Shown here one piece after another: positions 1 to 7,789 of a stretch of DNA of 52,477 bases. A model generated the notes under the pieces. It searched no databases and was not told where the DNA came from. It saw nothing but the letters and a program-made list of their open reading frames with translations. This stretch comes from SHLQ01 sp964562985. Its GTDB lineage: Bacteria; Actinomycetota; Acidimicrobiia; Acidimicrobiales; SHLQ01. Location of the stretch: contig CAZLWE010000017.1 of the NCBI GenBank assembly GCA_964562985.1, forward strand, positions 1 to 52,477, read 5' to 3'. Position numbers and translations under genes: made by a program. Each line of letters starts with the position of its first letter. Position 1 is the stretch's first letter.

Positions 1-1824
1 GGAACCGAAAAGACCTGGGGCGTGCACGCAGAAGGCGGCCCAGTCGTCGACGAGACCACCCTGGCCGAGGGCCTCGACGCATCCAAGAAGTGGATCCGTC
101 AGGCAATCGAGCTTCAGGAGTCGCTCCTCGAAAAGGTTGGCGCTCCAGAGAAGATGAGCTTCCCGATCATGGGCGACTACTCAGACGAGCTGCTCGCAGC
201 TGTCGAGTCCGGGTTCGGCGACAAGATCGCTGCCACCCAGACCATCGCCGACAAGATGGAACGCCAGGGTGCCGAAAGCGCACTCAAGGACGAGGTCAAA
301 GAAGCATTCGCCGAGCAATTCGCTGACGAAGCAGGCGCAATCGGCCAAGCATTCAACTCGGTCAAGAAGGCTGCAGTTCGTAAGCGCATCGTCGAAGACG
401 GCATGCGCATCGACGGCCGTGGAACCTCGGACCTTCGTCCGGTTTCCTCCGAGGTCGACCTCATCCCTACCGCTCACGGCTCTGGTCTGTTCCAGCGTGG
501 CGAAACCCAGGTCATGAACATCACGACCTTGGGTATGGGACGCATGGACCAAATGATCGACGGCATCGACCCGATCGATCGCAAGCGCTACATGCATCAC
601 TACAACTTCCCGCCGTTCTGCACCGGCGAGCCGGGCTTCATGCGTGGACCAAAGCGTCGTGAGATCGGCCACGGAGCGCTCGCTGAGCGTGCCGTGTTTC
701 CCGTGATCCCATCGATGGAAGAGTTCCCGTACACCTTGCGTCTCGTCTCTGAGGTTCTTGGATCGAACGGTTCGTCGTCGATGGCGTCGGTTTGCTCGTC
801 AAGCCTTTCGCTCATGGACGCAGGCGTTCCAATCAAGGCACCGGTTGCTGGTATTGCAATGGGCCTCGTCAAGATGGACGACAAGTACATCACCCTCACC
901 GACATCCTCGGTGCAGAGGACGCCATGGGCGACATGGACTTCAAGGTCACCGGTACCGAAGACTTCGTTACCGCACTTCAGCTCGACACCAAGATCGACG
1001 GCATCCCTGCCAACGTTCTGGCAAGCGCTCTGACCCAGGCCAAGGAAGCACGCCTCAAGATCCTCGCAAGCATGAAGGAAGCAATTCCTGCACCGCGTGA
1101 CGAGGTTGGCCCAACCGCTCCGAAGATCATCAGCTTCGAAATCCCGATCGACAAGATCGGCGAGGTTATTGGACCAAAGGGCAAGGTCATCAACTCGATC
1201 CAGGCCGAAACCGGCGCCGACATTTCCGTCGACGACGACGGCATGGTCGGAACGGTCGCCGTTTCGTCTCCTGATCGCGACAAGGTCGATGAGGCCGAGC
1301 GTCAGATCCGTTTGATCCTCGATCCGCCAACCGCAGAGGTCGGAGCCGTCTACCCAGGCAAGGTCGTGAACATCACCAAGTTCGGTGCGTTCGTGAACAT
1401 CCTTCCTGGACGTGATGGCCTCGTGCACATCTCCAAGCTCGGCGGTGGCAAGCGTATCGATCGTGTCGAAGACGTTGTCTCTTTGGGCGACGACATCGAG
1501 GTTCGAGTCGAAGACATCGACCCGAACGGCAAGATCTCGCTTCGTCTCACGAGCGATGACTCCGGTGACGGTGGTGGCTCGGGAGGCGGATCGTCCGACG
1601 ACCGACCTCGTGACCGTGGTGGCCGTGGTGGCGGCGGCGGTCGCTCCGACAGTGGTTCCTCCGACAGCGGTTCCGGTGGCGGCTCCGACAGCCGTGAAGT
1701 TGCATCATTCGAAGATAGCTTCGACGCATCCCTCGCGGACGAACTCGGTGACCTCGGCCCAGCGCCGAAGAGCCGAGGCGGCCGCGGTGGTGACGGAGGC
1801 GGCGGAGGCCGTCGACGCCGTTAA
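1..1824 (+). CDS. pnp: Polyribonucleotide nucleotidyltransferase (PNPase), 5' end missing
   Basis: PNPase is the phosphorolytic 3'-5' exoribonuclease of the RNA degradosome. The frame is open from base 1, so the gene starts upstream; about 607 residues are present and most of the first RNase PH domain is missing. What remains is the all-alpha linker, the second RNase PH domain (IDGRGTSDLRP, then FQRGETQ), a KH domain with GPKGK in the GxxG loop, and an S1 domain (GAVYPGKVVNITKFGAFV). The last 75 or so residues form a Gly/Ser/Asp/Arg-rich tail ending in RGG-like repeats, longer than in E. coli PNPase and common in actinobacterial forms. A strong terminator follows, so this is the end of its transcription unit. 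Identification is secure; the true start lies outside the window. Confidence 0.97.
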   Translation, partial: GTEKTWGVHAEGGPVVDETTLAEGLDASKKWIRQAIELQESLLEKVGAPEKMSFPIMGDYSDELLAAVESGFGDKIAATQTIADKMERQGAESALKDEVKEAFAEQFADEAGAIGQAFNSVKKAAVRKRIVEDGMRIDGRGTSDLRPVSSEVDLIPTAHGSGLFQRGETQVMNITTLGMGRMDQMIDGIDPIDRKRYMHHYNFPPFCTGEPGFMRGPKRREIGHGALAERAVFPVIPSMEEFPYTLRLVSEVLGSNGSSSMASVCSSSLSLMDAGVPIKAPVAGIAMGLVKMDDKYITLTDILGAEDAMGDMDFKVTGTEDFVTALQLDTKIDGIPANVLASALTQAKEARLKILASMKEAIPAPRDEVGPTAPKIISFEIPIDKIGEVIGPKGKVINSIQAETGADISVDDDGMVGTVAVSSPDRDKVDEAERQIRLILDPPTAEVGAVYPGKVVNITKFGAFVNILPGRDGLVHISKLGGGKRIDRVEDVVSLGDDIEVRVEDIDPNGKISLRLTSDDSGDGGGSGGGSSDDRPRDRGGRGGGGGRSDSGSSDSGSGGGSDSREVASFEDSFDASLADELGDLGPAPKSRGGRGGDGGGGGRRRR

Positions 1825-1908
1825 CTTCGGTCCTGACGGACCTCAGTTACTCGAGTTCTTCGCCTAGGGGCTCAGAACATCGGGTATGAAGCCTAGAAAT
1901 CGAACGGG

Positions 1909-1943
1909 GCCCCCGAGTAATCGGGGGCTTCTTCTCGTTTTGT
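1909..1943 (+). terminator. Intrinsic terminator after pnp
   Basis: A perfect 8-bp stem (GCCCCCGA 1909-1916, TCGGGGGC 1921-1928) with a GTAA tetraloop is followed by a T-rich stretch. It lies 85 bases past the pnp stop and between convergent genes. Confidence 0.9.
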
Positions 1944-1977
1944 CATTCTTCGAAGGATCCGGACCGTTGGCCGGTCC

Positions 1978-2319
1978 TCAGGCTTCGAAGATTGTCGGTG
2001 TGGCCAGAAGTCCGGTCGACACGACGGTTTTGAAGTACTCGACTTTTACATCAAAGGACTGCAGCAGCGCTTGTGTGCTGGGCTTCACCACGGCATCGTC
2101 GAATTCGCCCTGCTCAAAGTGTCCGGCTGATTCGAGGTCTGCCCAGAAGCTCGTGACGACCAGTTCGTTGTTGGCCGCATTGACTTTCGTTGCCAGTGCT
2201 GCCCCCAAATGGCCAGGTAGCTCGGCCATTTCAACAAAGGTCGTCCGAGTCAGATGTTCGGCGTATTGCTGTAAGACATCGTCTGACCCTGCAGTCGCCC
2301 GCCACCAACGAATCACCAT
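1978..2319 (-). CDS. Small ABM-like (dimeric alpha/beta barrel) protein
   Basis: A 113-residue protein starting MVIRWWRAT. The start at 2319 is chosen because a good ribosome binding site (GGGAGG) lies eight bases upstream; the frame could extend 20 residues further but without such a site. The pattern of an N-terminal beta strand, a helix containing YAEHL, then a strand with VVTSFWADLESAGHF resembles antibiotic-biosynthesis-monooxygenase-like or stress-responsive alpha/beta-barrel proteins, which act as dimers as small oxygenases or heme-degrading enzymes. No catalytic residue can be assigned by eye, so the activity is unknown. It is convergent with pnp across the pnp terminator. Confidence 0.6.
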   Translation of the reverse strand: MVIRWWRATAGSDDVLQQYAEHLTRTTFVEMAELPGHLGAALATKVNAANNELVVTSFWADLESAGHFEQGEFDDAVVKPSTQALLQSFDVKVEYFKTVVSTGLLATPTIFEA

Positions 2320-2411
2320 GGTGTGAACCTCCCTCGTCTCCGTGAGACCTAAAGCGTTCGGAAAGCTGGCGTCTGACATCGCAGCGCCATGTCTACGCTA
2401 CGTGCACAACC

Positions 2412-2484
2412 ATGTCTGATAGCAACCATGTCTGATAGCAACCATGTCTGATAGCAACCATGTCTGATAGCAACCATGTCTGAT
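2412..2484 (+). repeat. 16-bp tandem repeat carrying five copies of the start codon
   Basis: The block ATGTCTGAT (Met-Ser-Asp) occurs at 2412, 2428, 2444, 2460 and 2476, exactly 16 bases apart, joined by AGCAACC. Only the last copy reads into the M16 peptidase. Each of the first four reads Met-Ser-Asp-Ser-Asn-His-Val and then hits a TGA inside the next copy. The array fills the place where a ribosome binding site would lie, and none is visible. A possible promoter (TACGCT at 2394-2399) would start RNA near 2406, just before the first copy. Confidence 0.95.
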
Positions 2485-3723
2485 CTCCAGAAAACAACAC
2501 TTCCGAATGGTCTTCGAGTCCTCACCGAGCCGATGCCGGGCTCGCGTAGCGCATCGATTGGCGCGTGGGTAGCGGTGGGTTCTCGTGACGAGGCTCCGGA
2601 GCTTTCCGGAGCGTCGCACTTTCTGGAACACCTGTTGTTCAAGGGGACACAGGACCGAACGGCTCGCGAAGTCGCCGAGATGATCGATGGGGTAGGGGGC
2701 GACATGAACGCCTTCACGGCCCGAGAACACACAGCGTTCTATGCACGCGTGCCTTCAACGTCTCGGCAGATGGCAACCGAGCTGCTCTTCGACGTCGTGC
2801 GTCGCCCAGCGCTTCGCCAAGATGACGTCGATGCCGAACGGCAGGTCATCAATGAAGAACTCGTTGCAGCATTCGATACCCCCGACGATGTGGTCCACAT
2901 CGTGTTGTACGAGCGGCTTTTCGATGGCCATTCGCTCGGCCGGGAGGTGCTCGGTGAGCCCGAGACCATCAACGCCCTCAACGCACCGGACATCGGCGCC
3001 TTCCATCAACGCTGGTACGGGCCATCCAACATCGTCATCGCCGCGTCCGGCGATGTCGACCACGACGAACTCTGTTCGTTCGCCGAGGCGAGCTTTGGTG
3101 ACCTCGCGGAGAACGACAAACCAGAGCGCGTCGTCCCGAACGACTTGCAGGCCGAGATGATTGCGACCGAGTTGCCCGTAGAGCAGCTCCACGTAGCGAT
3201 GGGATGGCGCTCACTAAGCCATGATGACGACCGCCGGTACGCGCTGGCGATCGCCAACCAGGTGCTCGGCGGCTCACCATCGTCCCGGCTTTTCCAAAGC
3301 ATCCGGGAAGAGCAGTCGTTGGCCTACACGGTCTTCTCGCAATCCTCGGGCTACGCCGATAGCGGTTCTGCCACCATCTACGCGGCGACCTCTGCGCAGC
3401 GTGGTGACGAACTGCTGGGTGCGCTCCGTGCAGAGATTGACAAACTCGTCACCGACGGCTTAACCCAACGCGAGCTCGACCTCGCCCGTACCGGTCTCGA
3501 AGGCGCAGTTGTGCTCGGCCTCGAAGGGTCCGGCGCTCGTATGACGCGCCTGGCGACCAACGAAGCCTTACGTGGGCAAGTGCTCCCAATCGACGCGTTC
3601 TTAGAACGACTTGCTGCACTGACCGTCGACGAGGTAAATCGGGTTATCGGCGACGTCTACGGCGGACCTGCCGTCACCAGCCTCGTCGGCACAGGAACTG
3701 CCTTGGAAGCCATCGCTGGATAG
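2476..3723 (+). CDS. M16-family zinc peptidase (pitrilysin/mitochondrial-processing-peptidase-like)
   Basis: A 415-residue protein of the inverzincin family, which uses an HxxEH zinc site and degrades or processes peptides. HFLEH gives His48, Glu51 and His52; the distal zinc ligand is Glu128 in ERQVINEEL, at the usual spacing of about 76 residues. The C-terminal M16 domain carries the usual conserved segments (LGGSPSSRLFQSIREEQ and the following LAYTV). Length matches single-chain actinobacterial M16 peptidases, which commonly lie between pnp and dapB, as here. The start at 2476 is the last of five tandem ATGTCTGAT copies. Only this copy is in frame, so initiation probably depends on the number of copies. 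Confidence 0.93.
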   Translation: MSDLQKTTLPNGLRVLTEPMPGSRSASIGAWVAVGSRDEAPELSGASHFLEHLLFKGTQDRTAREVAEMIDGVGGDMNAFTAREHTAFYARVPSTSRQMATELLFDVVRRPALRQDDVDAERQVINEELVAAFDTPDDVVHIVLYERLFDGHSLGREVLGEPETINALNAPDIGAFHQRWYGPSNIVIAASGDVDHDELCSFAEASFGDLAENDKPERVVPNDLQAEMIATELPVEQLHVAMGWRSLSHDDDRRYALAIANQVLGGSPSSRLFQSIREEQSLAYTVFSQSSGYADSGSATIYAATSAQRGDELLGALRAEIDKLVTDGLTQRELDLARTGLEGAVVLGLEGSGARMTRLATNEALRGQVLPIDAFLERLAALTVDEVNRVIGDVYGGPAVTSLVGTGTALEAIAG

Positions 3724-3768
3724 CGTTCGCTAACCGCGCTTGTCCCCGCGTTCGAATGTAGTCGTCGC

Positions 3769-4443
3769 TCAGTCGAACAGGTTGCCGAAGGAGTGGGCCG
3801 TGTGCGATTTCGCGAACGGCCCAATCATCTCCGATGAAATCGCCGCGTCAGGGAAGAGGCCCTGGAGCTTCTCCTTACTCAGAAGATCGATGCTTTCCAG
3901 TTCGTTGCGAGCTTCTTCTTCGCCCCACTTGCGGCCTCGGCTGAGCGGGGTCTTCGAGAGAACCTTGGTCGCGACCTCAACGGGAAGGAATTGGATTCCT
4001 GGCAACAGGAAATGTGGTTCGATGATGAAGCTGCGGTTCGGCGTCTGAATGAAGTAGTTCGATGCCACTCGCTGTACCTCTTGGGCCATCCTCCGCTTCG
4101 CATCGTCGTCACCGACGTGTTCAATGACCGAGTTTGAGAAGGCAAGGTCGAAGGAGTTGTCCTCGTACTCAAGGTTCGTTGCATCGCCGGTCACGTTGAT
4201 GAAGCTCTCGTGCTTGAGGTGCTTCTCCATGAAGTTGACGAGCGTAATCTCCAGACCCTCGGAGGGCTCGATCCCCATCTGCGTCCAATATCGAGAGCTG
4301 CCGCCAAGATCGATGATTCGGAGCGGTCGCCCAAGGTGATCGAACATCTTCTGTACTTCGACGAAGCGGCGGTCACGGAACTGCTTGCCGAGCGCGTCGA
4401 TGTAGTTCTCCGGGAACGGCTTGTTGGGATTTAGCTCGAGCAA
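3769..4443 (-). CDS. Class I SAM-dependent methyltransferase
   Basis: A 224-residue protein with Rossmann-type methyltransferase motifs: motif I RIIDLGGSSRYW, an acidic residue after the second strand, a GDATNLEYEDNSFDLAFS stretch (motifs II-III) and a SNSVIEHV post-motif as in Methyltransf_11-type enzymes that act on small molecules. The substrate cannot be told from the sequence. The start is TTG at 4443, chosen because GGAGAA lies seven bases upstream; no ATG gives a better site. It is convergent with the M16 peptidase and divergent from dapB. The N-terminal LNPNKPFPENYIDALGKQFRDRRF resembles sugar- or O-antigen-linked methyltransferases, but this is only an impression. Confidence 0.8.
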   Translation of the reverse strand: MLELNPNKPFPENYIDALGKQFRDRRFVEVQKMFDHLGRPLRIIDLGGSSRYWTQMGIEPSEGLEITLVNFMEKHLKHESFINVTGDATNLEYEDNSFDLAFSNSVIEHVGDDDAKRRMAQEVQRVASNYFIQTPNRSFIIEPHFLLPGIQFLPVEVATKVLSKTPLSRGRKWGEEEARNELESIDLLSKEKLQGLFPDAAISSEMIGPFAKSHTAHSFGNLFD

Positions 4444-4490
4444 GATGGGTTTCTCCTATGGCCGCGCAGCACGCCGCGTCGCTACGGCTG

Positions 4491-4550
4491 CCTATCGCAG
4501 AGTAACGCTTCTTCAGGCCACCTATCGAAGAGTAATACCTCCTCAGCCAC
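4491..4550. repeat. Two imperfect 30-bp direct repeats upstream of dapB
   Basis: CCTATCG-N-AGAGTAA begins at 4491 and again at 4521, exactly 30 bases apart; about 22 of 30 positions agree. GCCACCTA (from 4517) also has an exact inverted copy near 4576. The block fills the gap between the methyltransferase and dapB and could hold operator sites. No known regulator motif is recognised. Confidence 0.45.
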
Positions 4551-4627
4551 CAGGTATGCATGGGACTTGTGGCCTGTAGGTGGCACACCAAGATGCATGG
4601 ACCCACGAGGTATAGGGCGTGAACGGT

Positions 4628-4639
4628 TAGCCTGTGCCC
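4628..4639 (+). promoter_or_regulatory. Leaderless promoter of dapB
   Basis: TAGCCT at 4628-4633 is followed by exactly six bases and then ATG at 4640. RNA would start on the A of the start codon. No ribosome binding site is present, as expected for a leaderless gene. Confidence 0.65.
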
Positions 4640-5440
4640 ATGATTCGTGTTGGTGTTTCGGGGGCTGGTGGGCGTATGGGTAGCGAGGTCTGCCGTGCGG
4701 TGGACGCCGCTGACGATATGGACCTCGTCGCTGCCGTCGACCCTGGGGTCGCTGGCCAAACAATCGGTGACGTCGCCGGGATCAAGAGCGAACATCTCGT
4801 TGTTTCGACCGTTTTGGAGCTTGCATCGAACGAAGTCGACGTGATCGTCGACTTCACCTTCCTCGAGGCATCACTCGGTGTGCTCGATTGGTGCGCGAAC
4901 AACGGCGTGCACGCGGTCGTTGGCACGACCGGGTTCTCCGACGACGACCTGGCTCGCTTCGAAGCGACCTTCACACAAAGCAACGCCATGATCGTGCCGA
5001 ATTTCGCGATCGGTGCGGTGATGATGATGCGCATGGCCGAGCTCGCCGCCCCGTACTTCGAGACCGCAGAAGTACTGGAGTTTCATCACAACAACAAACG
5101 AGATGCACCGTCGGGAACGGCGATGATGACCGCCCGACGGATCGAGGCCGCAAAGCAGTCCAGCGATTCGTCGTGGGACTCCGATCCAACTGAACACGAG
5201 GTCGTGTCGGGAGCGCGAGGCGGAAAGGTCGGGGGCGTGGGAGTCCACGGAGTTCGCATGCACGGGATGGTCGCGCATCAAGAGGTCATCTTCGGCACAA
5301 CCGGTGAAACGCTCACGATTCGCCACGACAGCATCCACCGCAACAGCTTTATGCCCGGCGTGCTTCTCGCCGTTGGGAAGATCGCAGACACGCCGGGGTT
5401 GACCCTCGGACTCGATCCACTGCTCTTCGCGCAGGACTGA
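4640..5440 (+). CDS. dapB: 4-hydroxy-tetrahydrodipicolinate reductase
   Basis: DapB reduces the product of DapA to tetrahydrodipicolinate with NAD(P)H, the second committed step of diaminopimelate and lysine synthesis. The 266-residue protein starts MIRVGVSGAGGRMG, the nucleotide-binding loop. The catalytic and substrate-binding signature is EFHHNNKRDAPSGTA, with the catalytic His pair, Lys and SGT phosphate-like loop. The ATG at 4640 is preferred over a GTG two codons upstream because it sits on the predicted transcription start. dapA follows 1.5 kb downstream, separated by two unrelated genes. Confidence 0.97.
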   Translation: MIRVGVSGAGGRMGSEVCRAVDAADDMDLVAAVDPGVAGQTIGDVAGIKSEHLVVSTVLELASNEVDVIVDFTFLEASLGVLDWCANNGVHAVVGTTGFSDDDLARFEATFTQSNAMIVPNFAIGAVMMMRMAELAAPYFETAEVLEFHHNNKRDAPSGTAMMTARRIEAAKQSSDSSWDSDPTEHEVVSGARGGKVGGVGVHGVRMHGMVAHQEVIFGTTGETLTIRHDSIHRNSFMPGVLLAVGKIADTPGLTLGLDPLLFAQD

Positions 5441-5478
5441 TCGTCAGGCGCGAGCCGACTGGGCAGCTACCCCTGGAG

Positions 5479-5490
5479 TATCCTGAAGGT
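5479..5490 (+). promoter_or_regulatory. Leaderless promoter of the GNAT-like gene
   Basis: TATCCT at 5479-5484, six bases, then ATG at 5491. It has the same geometry as the dapB promoter. Confidence 0.55.
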
Positions 5491-6012
5491 ATGGTCACCG
5501 TCGATCGACCGACCGTTGGAGTCGGTCCACAACCACCTGCGATCCGCCCGTATTCATCGGCGGATTTTGCATGGGCGGTCGAGCTGCTGGCCGCTACCGG
5601 CGGAAGGCATCGGGTTCGGCGCGGAAAGGTCGTCGACGTAGCGCTTCTGGCCGGCATCGTCGCCGAACGCCTGGGCCACCCCGCGGCGCTCCTTACGTAT
5701 TGTCGCCCGAACCCCGAGACCCTCGAAATCTCGGCGATCGCCTCCGCCCCGTTCGATGACGAGCTCATCCGCACGCTAATCGGCGCGTGCATTATGCAGC
5801 GTCCGGTGAACTGTCGCCGCGTGTACACCATCTGCTCAAATGCGGAGTTCGATATACAGCGAATTTTCCAGCTCGTCGGGTTCCGTCTTGCAGCGGCCCG
5901 CCCCGGAGCGATCGAGATAGCCGCTCGCACGTCTACCGCCGTTGAACAAGTCCTCGGTGGGCTTCCCGTTCGTGACGAGATTGAATACGAACGGCTCTTC
6001 ACCCCAGCCTGA
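5491..6012 (+). CDS. GNAT-like acetyltransferase, substrate unknown
   Basis: A 173-residue protein. The opening after a short tail, IRPYSSADFAWAVELL, is typical of GNAT first strand and helix, and the closing LVGFRLAAARPGAIEI resembles the GNAT tail in which a GF pair follows the last helix. The acetyl-CoA loop (Q/RxxGxG/A) is not clear, so the protein may be a diverged or inactive member. The stop codon overlaps the start of the SURF1 gene (TGATG), so the two are translationally coupled. Why it lies with a cytochrome oxidase assembly factor is not evident. Confidence 0.55.
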   Translation: MVTVDRPTVGVGPQPPAIRPYSSADFAWAVELLAATGGRHRVRRGKVVDVALLAGIVAERLGHPAALLTYCRPNPETLEISAIASAPFDDELIRTLIGACIMQRPVNCRRVYTICSNAEFDIQRIFQLVGFRLAAARPGAIEIAARTSTAVEQVLGGLPVRDEIEYERLFTPA

Positions 6013-6794
6013 TGTTCTTCGCCCCTCGTTGGATTGCATCCCATGTCTTTGTGGCGTTGCTCATCGCCGCGTTTATCGCGGCAGGGTTCTGGCAGATCAA
6101 TCGCCTCGGACAGCGTCAGGACACCAACGCTCGGGTCACCGAACGGCTGGGTACCGTCGTGACGCTCGACGACGCAGTCGCCAGCACAGGCGGGCTTGCA
6201 GACGAACTCGATTTCCGTCGGGTCCAGCTCTCTGGTGAGTTCGACACGAACCGCGAGATATTCATCGCAAACCGCAGTCGAGAAGGTGTCGCAGGATTCT
6301 GGATGTGGACCGTCTTCGTGCAGGACGACGGCAACGAACTGGTGGTCAATCGCGGCTTCATCGACCGTGCATCGATCCTGCAGCTGCCCAACGACGCAGT
6401 CGCCACGCGTATCGGCGCCGAACGTAGCCCGCTGATCATCGAGGGTCTCCTACGACTCGGAGACCTGGACGCCCGGCTTTCCGAAGACCGAACTCAGCTC
6501 ACCCGCCCTGACGCCGAGCAGGCGAAGGAGTTACTCCGGGTTGATTCGACGCTGCCCGGGGAGATCTATCTGCAGCTTGAGGCTCAGGAGCCCATTCGCT
6601 CCAGCGATGTGCCGATCCGGCTGCCGCTGCCGGATCTCGGCGAAGGCCCGCATCGCAGCTATGCCTTCCAGTGGTTCACGTTCGCCACGATCGGCGTGGT
6701 TGGCTACGGGTTGACGCTGCGCCGCATCGCCCGTGGTGATCAGTCCCGAGGCGACGTGCCCCTAGACGAGCCCATCAACCCGGTAGCCGTCTGA
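6012..6794 (+). CDS. SURF1-family cytochrome oxidase assembly protein
   Basis: SURF1 proteins help insert heme into heme-copper terminal oxidases and sit in the membrane. The 260-residue protein has the expected two transmembrane segments, near residues 8-28 and 215-238, flanking a periplasm-side domain. The first ends in the family signature GFWQINRLGQR; the second follows PHRSYAFQWFTF, the conserved C-terminal SURF1 segment. The start overlaps the stop of the upstream gene. A strong terminator 17 bases past the stop ends the unit. Confidence 0.9.
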   Translation: MFFAPRWIASHVFVALLIAAFIAAGFWQINRLGQRQDTNARVTERLGTVVTLDDAVASTGGLADELDFRRVQLSGEFDTNREIFIANRSREGVAGFWMWTVFVQDDGNELVVNRGFIDRASILQLPNDAVATRIGAERSPLIIEGLLRLGDLDARLSEDRTQLTRPDAEQAKELLRVDSTLPGEIYLQLEAQEPIRSSDVPIRLPLPDLGEGPHRSYAFQWFTFATIGVVGYGLTLRRIARGDQSRGDVPLDEPINPVAV

Positions 6795-6810
6795 CACAAA
6801 GACGAATGAA

Positions 6811-6838
6811 CCCCGCCGTCCGAGACGGCGGGGCTTTG
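6811..6838 (+). terminator. Intrinsic terminator after the SURF1 gene
   Basis: A perfect 10-bp GC-rich stem (CCCCGCCGTC / GACGGCGGGG) with a 3-base loop is followed by CTTT. It separates the dapB unit from dapA. Confidence 0.85.
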
Positions 6839-6871
6839 GCGCCCAACCACTACGTAGGCAACGGCGACCGG

Positions 6872-6893
6872 TAGCCTCTATGGACGAGAGGAG
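6872..6893 (+). promoter_or_regulatory. Promoter and ribosome binding site of dapA
   Basis: TAGCCT (6872-6877) would start RNA near 6884, leaving a short leader that holds GAGGAG (6888-6893) eight bases before ATG at 6902. It is a leadered counterpart to the leaderless dapB promoter. Confidence 0.55.
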
Positions 6894-6901
6894 AACCTAC
6901 G

Positions 6902-7789
6902 ATGGCTCGTTTTGGACACACACTAACCGCTATGGTCTCGCCGTTCGCTGCGGACGGCTCGCTTGATCTCGAGGGCGCGCAGAAGTTGGCGAAGTGGTTG
7001 GTCGCGAATGGCAACGATGGACTTGTCGTTGCGGGAACGACCGGCGAGTCGCCAACGCTTACTCATGACGAACAGATCGCGCTCATCGAGGCGGTAGTCG
7101 AAGCCGTTGATATGCCTGTTGTCGCGGGTACGGGGAGCAACGACACCCGAGCTTCGGTCGAACTGACCGAGCGCGCCACAGCCGTCGGGGCAACGGCGAT
7201 TCTTTCGGTGACGCCGTATTACAACCGCCCAAGCCAGGACGGCATCGTCGCCCACTTTCGAGCGACGGCGGCTGCGACCGACCTTCCGGTCATTCTCTAC
7301 GACATTCCCGGTCGCACCGGTCGCAAGATCGCAACCGAGAACATCATTGCCCTCGCCCAGGAGACCAACATTGTCGGGTTGAAGGACGCCGCTGGTGATC
7401 CCTCCGAGACCGCCAAGGTCGTCGCTGCGCTTGGACCCGACTTCGACGTGTACTCAGGCGACGACGGACTCACCTTGCCGCTGCTCTCGGTTGGTGCATG
7501 CGGTGTGATTGGTGTGGCCACCCATTGGGCCGGTGTCGAGACCAGCCAGATGATCGAGGCCTTTCACCGCGGCGACGTGGCCGAGGCCACTCGCCTCAAC
7601 CAAGTTTTGCTCGAGTCCTGGGACATCGAGACAGGTGACCTTCGTCCCAACCCGATTCCAAGCAAAACCATGCTTCGTCTGCTCGGGTTGCCCGGTGGTC
7701 AGTGTCGCCTGCCGATGGGCCCTGAGCCCGCTGGCCTCGAAGACGAGTGTCGAAAGGTGCTGTCGAACCTGGGGCGGCCCGGTTTCTAG
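6902..7789 (+). CDS. dapA: 4-hydroxy-tetrahydrodipicolinate synthase
   Basis: DapA condenses pyruvate with aspartate semialdehyde, the first committed step of diaminopimelate and lysine synthesis. The 295-residue TIM-barrel protein shows GTTGESPTL, the YYNRPSQDGI segment with the catalytic-triad tyrosine, YDIPGRTG, and IVGLKDAAGD, whose lysine forms the Schiff base with pyruvate. Length is standard. The ATG at 6902 has a GAGGAG site. RNase J starts on the base after the stop, so the two are co-transcribed. Confidence 0.97.
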   Translation: MARFGHTLTAMVSPFAADGSLDLEGAQKLAKWLVANGNDGLVVAGTTGESPTLTHDEQIALIEAVVEAVDMPVVAGTGSNDTRASVELTERATAVGATAILSVTPYYNRPSQDGIVAHFRATAAATDLPVILYDIPGRTGRKIATENIIALAQETNIVGLKDAAGDPSETAKVVAALGPDFDVYSGDDGLTLPLLSVGACGVIGVATHWAGVETSQMIEAFHRGDVAEATRLNQVLLESWDIETGDLRPNPIPSKTMLRLLGLPGGQCRLPMGPEPAGLEDECRKVLSNLGRPGF

